A stretch of 5,906 bases of DNA, taken from NCBI GenBank assembly GCA_016201085.1, contig JACQDO010000366.1, forward strand, positions 1 through 5,906, written 5' to 3'. Source of the DNA: Hyphomicrobiales bacterium (GTDB lineage Bacteria; Pseudomonadota; Alphaproteobacteria; Rhizobiales; Xanthobacteraceae). The stretch's first letter is position 1. Each line of letters begins with the position of its first letter. The position numbers and the translations under genes were made by a program. A model generated the notes under the pieces. It did not search any database, had not been told where the DNA came from, and was given only the letters and a program-made list of their open reading frames with translations. This document shows positions 1-5,390 of the stretch, in pieces.

Positions 1-213
1 CAAATTCCGTCGAACACCCATGGCGGATTGTTGTCATTCGCGCATTCGGGAATGCCCGGATCGCTGTTTCATTTTCATGAGGTGATCGCGCAACTACGCG
101 GCCAGTGTGGCGGGCGTCAGGTGCCGGACGCCCAACTCGGGCTGGTGCACAGCCTCGGTGCCGGTTTTGCAACTAACGCCACCACCATCCTGGGAACGGA
201 GAACACGCTGTGA
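1..213 (+). CDS. Thiolase-superfamily protein (SCP2/lipid-transfer-like), C-terminal fragment
   Basis: The gene enters from the left edge in frame 1 and stops at TGA 211-213, leaving 70 C-terminal residues. The fragment opens with NTHGGLLSFAHSGMPG, the 'N-x-HGG' and 'HxxGxxG' signature of the C-terminal thiolase domain, including the conserved histidine of that loop. It is followed by the helix EVIAQLRGQCGGRQV and the terminal GLVHSLGAGFATNATTILG strand-turn-strand. Classical thiolases carry a second catalytic Cys in the last motif (CxGGGxG). Here that stretch reads HSLGAG and has no Cys; the only Cys in the fragment is in GQCGG. This resembles the non-classical thiolase-like proteins that pair with DUF35 proteins, some of which are aldolases (Ltp2 type) or acyltransferases. 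The next gene overlaps the stop codon, supporting a co-transcribed partner. The N-terminal catalytic half lies outside the window, so the reaction and substrate are open. Confidence 0.85.
   Translation, partial: QIPSNTHGGLLSFAHSGMPGSLFHFHEVIAQLRGQCGGRQVPDAQLGLVHSLGAGFATNATTILGTENTL
198..201 (+). promoter_or_regulatory. Ribosome binding site deciding the GTG start of the DUF35 gene
   Basis: GGAG lies 8 nt before GTG 210, inside the last codons of the thiolase gene. The alternative ATG at 231 lacks a purine-rich site at a suitable distance, so this site favours the overlapping GTG start. Confidence 0.55.
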
Positions 214-629
214 TCTCGTCCGAAGACGCCATGAAGAAACCGGTGCCGGCGCCCGACGCGGATTCCGCCGCCTTGTGGCACGGCCTGCGCGACGGCATGC
301 TGCTACTGCAGCACTGCGCCGATTGCGGCCACGTGCAATACTACCAGCAGGCGATGTGCCGGCAGTGCGGCGGCGAAAATCTCTCCCATCGTCCGGCAAG
401 CGGGCGCGGCAAGATTCATTCCTTCAGCGTGGTGCACCGCGCACCGGGCCCCGCATTCAAGGCCGATACCCCTTACGCTGTCTTGCTGATCGATCTGGAA
501 GAAGGCCCGCGGATAATCAGTACCTACACCGGCGGCAAGCCCGAAGATGTCGTGTTCGACATGGAGGTCATGCTCGTCTGCGAAAAGGTCAATGACGAGA
601 TCACACTGCCCCGCTTCAGGAAGGCCTGA
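210..629 (+). CDS. Zn-ribbon / OB-fold protein of the DUF35 (ChsH2-like) family, thiolase partner
   Basis: A 139-residue protein with the usual DUF35 layout. An N-terminal helix (about residues 15-33) leads into a rubredoxin-like zinc ribbon with Cys36, Cys39, Cys50 and Cys53 (CADC and CRQC), then a C-terminal OB-fold (about 65-135) with the typical GKIHSFSVVHRAP strand and a late VMLVCEKVNDEITLPRF segment. In characterised cases (ChsH2 with Ltp2; the archaeal thiolase/HMG-CoA synthase complex) DUF35 proteins bind thiolase-fold partners, and the OB-fold holds part of the acyl-CoA. The same role is inferred here. The GTG start at 210 overlaps the thiolase stop and has GGAG at 198-201, 8 nt upstream. 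The in-frame ATG at 231 has no comparable ribosome site, so GTG is preferred. The four-base overlap suggests translational coupling. The gene ends 17 bp from the convergent carboxyltransferase gene. Confidence 0.9.
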   Translation: MISSEDAMKKPVPAPDADSAALWHGLRDGMLLLQHCADCGHVQYYQQAMCRQCGGENLSHRPASGRGKIHSFSVVHRAPGPAFKADTPYAVLLIDLEEGPRIISTYTGGKPEDVVFDMEVMLVCEKVNDEITLPRFRKA

Positions 630-646
630 CTTAAGACCCGCATTGG

Positions 647-2254
647 CTACATCCGGAATACGCCGAACTTCGTTTTCTTCGCGGGCGTCCGCCCGGCGAT
701 ATCCAGCAGCAGCGCCATGACGTCGCGGGTCTCGACCGGGTCGATCACCATGTCGCACCATAGATTGCGGGCAAAATTGTAGGGATCGGCGAACGCCTCG
801 AAATCCCTACGGATCGGTTGCTTGAATTCCTCGCGCTGCTCGTCGGTCCAGGAGGTGCCCTCGCGCCGGTGAATGTTGTCGCGCACCATCGCGAGCGTTG
901 TCGCCGCCTGCTCCGGTCCCATCAGGGCGGCGTGGGCGTTCGGCCACATCAGCGTGGCGTTCGGTTTGAACGCGCGGCCAAGCATTGCGAAATAGGCCGC
1001 CGCGTATGAACCGCCGGTAATGATGGTGTATTTCGGAACGTCGGCGCACGCCATTGCAGTCATGAACTTGGCGCCATGCTTGGCGATGCCCTGCCGCTCG
1101 ACGGCGGACCCGACCATAAAGCCGGAGACGTCGACCAAGAACAGTAGCGGGATATCGCGCTTGCAGCATAATTGGATGAAGTGCGCGCCCTTGATCGCGC
1201 TTTCCGAGAACAGCACGCCGTTGTTGGCCAGAATGCCTATCTCAAAGCCATTGATGCGGGCGAACCCGCACATCATGGTTTCGCCGTGAAGATGCTTGAA
1301 CTCCTGAAAGCGGCTGCCGTCGATGAGACGTGCGACGATCTCCCGGTTGTCCGTCGGGATGCGCCGGTTGGCGCTGACGATTCCATAGATTTCCTCGATC
1401 GCATGGCAAGGCGGTTCACCCTGCTCGACCGTCCAGCGCAATCGCGGCGGCTCTCCCAGGTTGGCGACGATGTTGCGCACGATCGCCAGCGCGTGGCTGT
1501 CATTCTCGGCGATATGGTCGGTGACGCCGCTGATCCGGCTGTGCATCTCCGCGCCGCCGAGCGGTTCGACCTCGATGGTCTCACCGGTCGCGGCAAATAC
1601 CAGTTGCGGGCTGCCGAGAAACATCGCCCCCTGATTGCGCACGATCACCACCTCGTCGCACAGCGCCGGAATGTAGGCGCCGCCCGCGGTTGACGGGCCG
1701 TGAACGACGGCGATCTGCGCGATATTCTCGGCCGACATCTTGACCTGGTTATACATGATCGATCCGGCCTGCCCTTCGTCCGGAAAGATATTGGCAATGT
1801 CCGGCAGGAAGCCACCGCCTGACTGCACCAAGGTGATGCAGGGCAGCCGGTGTTGCCACGCAAACAACTGGGCGCGGGTATGCTTCTTCGTTGTCATGCC
1901 AAACAGCGTCCCGCCCTTCACGGTGGCGTCGTTGGCAATGAGCATGCAACTGCGGCCGCAGACTTGTCCGACACCCGTGATGATCGTCGCGCCCGGCGGC
2001 ACGCCGTCGTACATCCCCTCGCACGCCAGGTGACCGAGCTCGAGAAACGGCGAACCGGGATCGATCAGCGCCGCGATGCGTTCGCGCGGCAGCAATTGGC
2101 CACGCGACTTGTGCAGGGCACGAGCCTTGGCGGAACCGCCTTGGTTGGCATCCATTCGGCGCTTCTGAAGATCAGCGATCCGTTCCAGATAATGCGCGCG
2201 ATTGAGCTTGAACTCGTCCGACCCGGTCGCGACAGCGGATTTCATCGCGGTCAA
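647..2254 (-). CDS. Acyl-CoA carboxylase carboxyltransferase (beta) subunit, methylcrotonyl/geranyl-CoA type; paralogue 1
   Basis: About 535 residues, a normal length for MCC-type beta subunits. It would transfer the carboxyl group from carboxybiotin (on the alpha subunit) to an acyl-CoA in the cytoplasm. The N-terminal crotonase-like domain has RERIAALIDPGSPFLELG, the EGMYDGVPPG and ANDATVKGGT segments, and the first oxyanion loop STAGGAY (Gly191-Gly192). The C-terminal domain has GFARINGFEIGILANNG, SGFMVG, GIAKHGAK and the MCC-like end FGVFRM. Unusually, the second active-site loop is GGSYAAAYFAM (Ala418-420), where MCC relatives have Gly-Ala-Gly. Start choice: the longest frame begins at GTG 2269, with no ribosome site. 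TTG 2254 has GGGGAA 7 nt upstream and aligns exactly with the chosen ATG of the second paralogue; ATG 2245 is also possible. No alpha subunit lies next to it on this strand, so it may share the one encoded at 5391. Substrate unassigned; propionyl-CoA type is less likely from the motifs. Confidence 0.9.
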   Translation of the reverse strand: MTAMKSAVATGSDEFKLNRAHYLERIADLQKRRMDANQGGSAKARALHKSRGQLLPRERIAALIDPGSPFLELGHLACEGMYDGVPPGATIITGVGQVCGRSCMLIANDATVKGGTLFGMTTKKHTRAQLFAWQHRLPCITLVQSGGGFLPDIANIFPDEGQAGSIMYNQVKMSAENIAQIAVVHGPSTAGGAYIPALCDEVVIVRNQGAMFLGSPQLVFAATGETIEVEPLGGAEMHSRISGVTDHIAENDSHALAIVRNIVANLGEPPRLRWTVEQGEPPCHAIEEIYGIVSANRRIPTDNREIVARLIDGSRFQEFKHLHGETMMCGFARINGFEIGILANNGVLFSESAIKGAHFIQLCCKRDIPLLFLVDVSGFMVGSAVERQGIAKHGAKFMTAMACADVPKYTIITGGSYAAAYFAMLGRAFKPNATLMWPNAHAALMGPEQAATTLAMVRDNIHRREGTSWTDEQREEFKQPIRRDFEAFADPYNFARNLWCDMVIDPVETRDVMALLLDIAGRTPAKKTKFGVFRM

Positions 2255-2261
2255 TTGGCTA

Positions 2262-2267
2262 TTCCCC
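2262..2267 (-). promoter_or_regulatory. Ribosome binding site favouring a TTG start for the minus-strand carboxyltransferase
   Basis: On the minus strand GGGGAA lies 7 nt before TTG 2254. It overlaps the GTG at 2269 that would give the longest frame, so it cannot serve that start. It is also too far (about 16 nt) from ATG 2245 to serve it well. Confidence 0.45.
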
Positions 2268-2309
2268 ACAACTGATCACAAGCCAGGAAATGCGGGCTCG
2301 ACGGTCTTC

Positions 2310-2338
2310 ATTATTTTCTAACATTCGTTCGTTTTCGA
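2310..2338 (-). promoter_or_regulatory. Candidate sigma70-type promoter for the minus-strand carboxyltransferase gene
   Basis: Reading the minus strand, TCGAAA (2338-2333, 4 of 6 to TTGACA) is followed after 17 nt by AATAAT (2315-2310, 5 of 6 to TATAAT). Transcription would start near 2303, giving a leader of about 50 nt before TTG 2254. The -35 box and most of the spacer lie inside the inverted repeat at 2318-2349, so a bound regulator would block it. This is a match by eye only. Confidence 0.35.
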
Positions 2339-2349
2339 ACGATTGTTAG
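2318..2349. promoter_or_regulatory. Large inverted repeat, probable operator of a divergent control region
   Basis: The left arm CTAACATTCGTTCG (2318-2331) and right arm CGAACGATTGTTAG (2336-2349) are reverse complements at 13 of 14 positions, separated by TTTT. Each arm is also an imperfect palindrome of the form CnAACnnnnGTTnG, so the site may hold two dimers. It is AT-richer than the surroundings and lies between two divergent genes, which argues for an operator. A rho-independent terminator is unlikely because it lies upstream of both genes and has no following T-run. The size and symmetry suit a TetR-family repressor, a class that often controls acyl-CoA catabolism, but no regulator gene is in the window and the family is a guess. 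Confidence 0.7.
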
Positions 2350-2350
2350 G

Positions 2351-2379
2351 TTGAAATCCTAGCCGCTTCTGCCTAAAGA
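2351..2379 (+). promoter_or_regulatory. Candidate promoter for the acyl-CoA dehydrogenase operon
   Basis: TTGAAA (2351-2356, 5 of 6 to TTGACA) is followed after 17 nt by TAAAGA (2374-2379, only 3 of 6 to TATAAT). The -35 box starts two bases after the right arm of the inverted repeat, so repressor binding would hinder polymerase. The implied leader before ATG 2510 is about 125 nt. The remaining part of this gap (2380-2509) shows no other convincing structure. The weak -10 keeps confidence low. Confidence 0.3.
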
Positions 2380-2509
2380 TAGCAAGCAATTGATGCTGCC
2401 GACCGACAGCCGGCCGCCTCGCAAACAACAAACTCGACGGCGTTCCCGAGAGGGTTTCCAATTCTCAACTTAGAACAACGCGGGTTTCGGCCGGCGGCGG
2501 AGTTCCGAC

Positions 2510-3673
2510 ATGGACTTTGATCTTACGCACGAGCAGCGGCAAATCTACGAATACGGCGATATGGTTGCGAAGCAATTCGATCGCAAATACTGGATGGAAT
2601 GCGCCGACAAGCACGTATTCCCCCAAGCCCTTTACAGCAAGGTTGCGGAGGATGGCTTCGTCGGAACGATGGTGCCTGAGGAATACGGCGGCTCGGGACA
2701 AGGCATGGTCGAGATGCACCTGTTCCTTGAGGGCTTGTCAAACAATGGCATTCCACTGCTAAACCTCGTCGTCGGCGCGGCAATGAGTTTGGGATTCATG
2801 GCCAAATACGGCAGCGAAGCGCAGAAATTGCGCTATCTGCCCGATGCGTGTGGCGGCAAGACGCGCTTTTGCTTCGCGATCACCGAGCCTGACGCAGGAA
2901 CCAACACGATTCGTACGTCCACGATAGCAAAGAAGCGTGGCAATCGCTTCGCGCTGACCGGTCAGAAGACATTTATCACCGACGCCGATGGCGCGGATTA
3001 CGCGCTAGTGGTGACGCGAACGACAGCGCATACTGAGGTTCAGAAGAAAACCGATGGCTTCACCCTGTTTGTGGTCGACCTGAAAGCCAAGGGTGTGGAG
3101 AAGCAATACATTCCAGTGAGCATTCCGGCGCCGGAAACACAATGGCAGGTCTTCTTCGATGACGTCGATCTTGGGCCGGAGGACATTGTCGGCGAAGTTG
3201 ACAAGGGATTCGGCATCCTGTTCAAGAGCCTCAACCCCGAACGCATCCTCGTCGGTTCGATTTCCTGCGGTCTCGGCCGCTATGCCCTAAACCGCGCGGT
3301 CGAATACGCCAAGGAACGGCGGGTTTTCAACAACGTGCCGATCGGATCTTATCAGGGCTTGCAGCATCCCCTGGCCAGCGCCCGCACCGATGTCGAATTG
3401 GCATCGCTGATGACACTAAAAGCCGCCTGGATCTTCGATCAGGGCCGCGAAGCCGGCGAATTCTCCAACATGGCAAAACTTGCCGCAGCCGACGCCGGCA
3501 TCAAGGCGGTGGACACCGCGCTGCAATGCTTCGGCGGCAACGGGTTCACCAAGGAGTACGGCATCTTCGATATCTATCCGCTGGTGCGGCTGTTGAAGAC
3601 CGCGCCGCTCAATCGCGAAATGATCCTCAACTACATCGGCGAGCACGTGATGGGCTTGCCTCGCAGTTATTAG
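2510..3673 (+). CDS. Acyl-CoA dehydrogenase family flavoprotein
   Basis: A 387-residue protein of normal family length. Acyl-CoA dehydrogenases remove alpha and beta hydrogens from an acyl-CoA using FAD and pass electrons to ETF. The N-terminal helical domain spans about residues 5-117. The middle beta domain carries the FAD/substrate signature FAITEPDAGTN (122-132) and TGQKTFITDAD. The C-terminal helical domain has KERRVF, the QCFGGNGFTKEY motif (339-350) and the tail LGLPRSY-like MGLPRSY. At the usual C-terminal position of the catalytic Glu ('YEGT') the sequence is LLKTAPLNRE, without it. Instead Glu244 in LNPERILVG sits where isovaleryl-CoA and long-chain acyl-CoA dehydrogenases carry their base on helix G. 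The start ATG 2510 has CGGAG at 2498-2502, 7 nt upstream. It leads the operon with the carboxyltransferase and biotin carboxylase, which fits an enoyl-CoA being made and then carboxylated, as in leucine breakdown. The substrate is not proven. Confidence 0.92.
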   Translation: MDFDLTHEQRQIYEYGDMVAKQFDRKYWMECADKHVFPQALYSKVAEDGFVGTMVPEEYGGSGQGMVEMHLFLEGLSNNGIPLLNLVVGAAMSLGFMAKYGSEAQKLRYLPDACGGKTRFCFAITEPDAGTNTIRTSTIAKKRGNRFALTGQKTFITDADGADYALVVTRTTAHTEVQKKTDGFTLFVVDLKAKGVEKQYIPVSIPAPETQWQVFFDDVDLGPEDIVGEVDKGFGILFKSLNPERILVGSISCGLGRYALNRAVEYAKERRVFNNVPIGSYQGLQHPLASARTDVELASLMTLKAAWIFDQGREAGEFSNMAKLAAADAGIKAVDTALQCFGGNGFTKEYGIFDIYPLVRLLKTAPLNREMILNYIGEHVMGLPRSY

Positions 3674-3750
3674 AGCAAGACCCGGAATGGTGAGGCGCGG
3701 TTCTACCGGCGATTCGTCTTCAATTATTCAGAGATCACCCCCCAAAGAAC

Positions 3751-3754
3751 GAGG
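3751..3754 (+). promoter_or_regulatory. Ribosome binding site deciding the ATG 3764 start of the second carboxyltransferase
   Basis: GAGG lies 9 nt before ATG 3764. The longer frame from TTG 3755 would abut this site with no spacing, so TTG is unlikely. The 90-bp gap from the dehydrogenase stop (3674-3763) shows no clear hairpin terminator, consistent with read-through in one operon. Confidence 0.55.
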
Positions 3755-3763
3755 TTGTCTGCG

Positions 3764-5371
3764 ATGGCTCTCATGAAGTCCGATGTGTCCGCTGCGAGCG
3801 AAGAGTATCGCCGCAACCGGGACGCTTACGGCTTGAGAATCGCCGATCTGCATGAGCGCCGCGCAGCTGCAATGGTCGGCGGTCCGGAACGGGCGCGGCT
3901 GCTGCACAAGGAGCGCAAGCAATTACTGCCTCGCGAACGGATCGCTGCGCTGCTCGATCCCGGCTCGCCGTTCCTCGAATTTTGCCAGTTCGCGGGCGAA
4001 GGCATGTATGACGGCGTGCCGCCCGGCGGCAGCATCGTCACCGGCGTTGGAATGGTGTCGGGCCGCGCCTGCATGCTGATCGCCAACGACGCCACGGTCA
4101 AAGGCGGCACCTACTACGGGATCACCTGCAAGAAGCACGTCCGCGCACAGAAATTCGCCTGGCAACACCGCCTCCCCTGCGTCACCATGGTGCAATCCGG
4201 CGGCGCCAACCTGCCGGACCAGCCCAACATTTTTCCCGACGACGGACAGTTCGGATCGATCTTTTACAACCAGATCCGGATGTCGAGCGAGGGTATCGCG
4301 CAGATCGCAATCGTCCATGGGCCCTCGACCGCCGGCGGCGCTTACATGCCGGCGCTCTGCGACGAGACCGTCATCATCCGCAATCAGGGCGCCATGTTCC
4401 TGGGCGGACCGCAACTGGTCTATGCCGCGACCAAGGAAGAGGTCGGCGTCGAAGCCCTCGGCGGCGGTGAAATGCATAGCCGCGTCAGCGGCGTCACCGA
4501 CCATCTGGCGGAAAGCGACAGCCACGCGATCGCGATTACCCGCGATATCGTCGCCAATCTCGGTGACATTCCCGTGCAACGGTGGAACGTGGCGCCGACG
4601 CGTGAGCCGCGCTTCGACCCCAGGGATATTTATGGGCTGATCAGCACGGACCCGCGTATCCCCACCAACAATCGAGAGATTGTTGCGCGGTTGGTCGATG
4701 GCAGCGAGTTTCACGAATTCAAGCCGCTATATGGCGAGACGCTGATCACCGGCTTTGGCCGCATAATGGGCTTCGAGATCGGGATTCTCTGTAACAACGG
4801 CGTGCTGTTTTCCGAATGCGCGCTGAAGGCGACCCACTTCATCGACCTCTGCTGCAAGCGCAATATCCCGCTGCTGTTCATGGCCGATGTCACCGGCTTC
4901 ATGGTCGGGCGCGAGGCGGAAGAAGGCGGCATCGCCAAGCACGGCGCCAAGATGATCACCGCAATGGCCAGCGCCAACGTGCCGAAATACACGCTGATCA
5001 TCGGGAATTCCTACGGAGCCGGCTATCTGGCGATGTGCGGCCGTGCCTTCAAACCTCATGCGATGATGATGTGGCCGCACGGGCGCTCCGCGATCATGGG
5101 GCCGGATCAGGCCGCCAACACGCTCGCGATGGTCAAGGACGATATCCACAAGCGCGACGGCACGAACTGGACCGACGAAGAGCGCGAGGCTTATCGCGCT
5201 CCGGTTCGCAAGACTTTTGAGGATTTCGCGAACGCCTACAACTTCGCACGCAACACCTGGTGTGACATGGTGATCGATCCGCTCGAGACCCGCGACGTGA
5301 TGGCCCTCTTGCTTGATCTCGCCGGCCGTCTGCCACAGCAGGAAACCGACTTCGGCGTGTTCAGGATGTGA
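3764..5371 (+). CDS. Acyl-CoA carboxylase carboxyltransferase (beta) subunit, methylcrotonyl/geranyl-CoA type; paralogue 2
   Basis: 535 residues from the ATG with a good ribosome site. The family role is carboxyl transfer from carboxybiotin to an enoyl-CoA within an alpha6beta6-type holoenzyme. Motifs: RERIAALLDPGSPFLEF, EGMYDGVPPGG, ANDATVKGGTYYG, first oxyanion loop STAGGAYMPALCDE (Gly191-Gly192), GIAKHGAK, second loop GNSYGAGYLAM (Gly418-Ala419-Gly420, as expected in MCC relatives) and the terminal FGVFRM. It aligns without gaps over 532 residues to the minus-strand carboxyltransferase, with roughly two thirds identity judged by eye, so the two are paralogues. It lies between the dehydrogenase and the biotin carboxylase, so this is probably the main partner of that alpha subunit. 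The motifs place it in the MCC/GCC group; whether the substrate is methylcrotonyl-, geranyl- or another branched enoyl-CoA cannot be decided here. Long open frames on the opposite strand are codon-bias shadows. Confidence 0.93.
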   Translation: MALMKSDVSAASEEYRRNRDAYGLRIADLHERRAAAMVGGPERARLLHKERKQLLPRERIAALLDPGSPFLEFCQFAGEGMYDGVPPGGSIVTGVGMVSGRACMLIANDATVKGGTYYGITCKKHVRAQKFAWQHRLPCVTMVQSGGANLPDQPNIFPDDGQFGSIFYNQIRMSSEGIAQIAIVHGPSTAGGAYMPALCDETVIIRNQGAMFLGGPQLVYAATKEEVGVEALGGGEMHSRVSGVTDHLAESDSHAIAITRDIVANLGDIPVQRWNVAPTREPRFDPRDIYGLISTDPRIPTNNREIVARLVDGSEFHEFKPLYGETLITGFGRIMGFEIGILCNNGVLFSECALKATHFIDLCCKRNIPLLFMADVTGFMVGREAEEGGIAKHGAKMITAMASANVPKYTLIIGNSYGAGYLAMCGRAFKPHAMMMWPHGRSAIMGPDQAANTLAMVKDDIHKRDGTNWTDEEREAYRAPVRKTFEDFANAYNFARNTWCDMVIDPLETRDVMALLLDLAGRLPQQETDFGVFRM

Positions 5372-5390
5372 TGACAGAGGATATCGTTCC

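Noticed and set aside
1172..2275. Plus-strand open frames opposite the first carboxyltransferase gene (for example 1172-1693 and 1850-2275)
   Set aside because: They are antisense shadows of a gene with clear family motifs; they show no known domain or convincing ribosome site.
2318..2349. The inverted repeat as a rho-independent terminator
   Set aside because: It lies upstream of both divergent genes, its stem is not GC-rich throughout, and no T-run follows on either strand.
2393..2473. A 26-codon frame (ATG 2393 to TAG 2471-2473) in the leader of the dehydrogenase operon, rich in Arg/Lys near its end
   Set aside because: No ribosome site precedes the ATG, there is no attenuator-like hairpin or codon run after it, and an ORF this short is expected by chance.
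3674..3763. Possible terminator or promoter between the dehydrogenase and the second carboxyltransferase
   Set aside because: No stable hairpin with a T-run and no convincing -35/-10 pair was found; the genes look co-transcribed.
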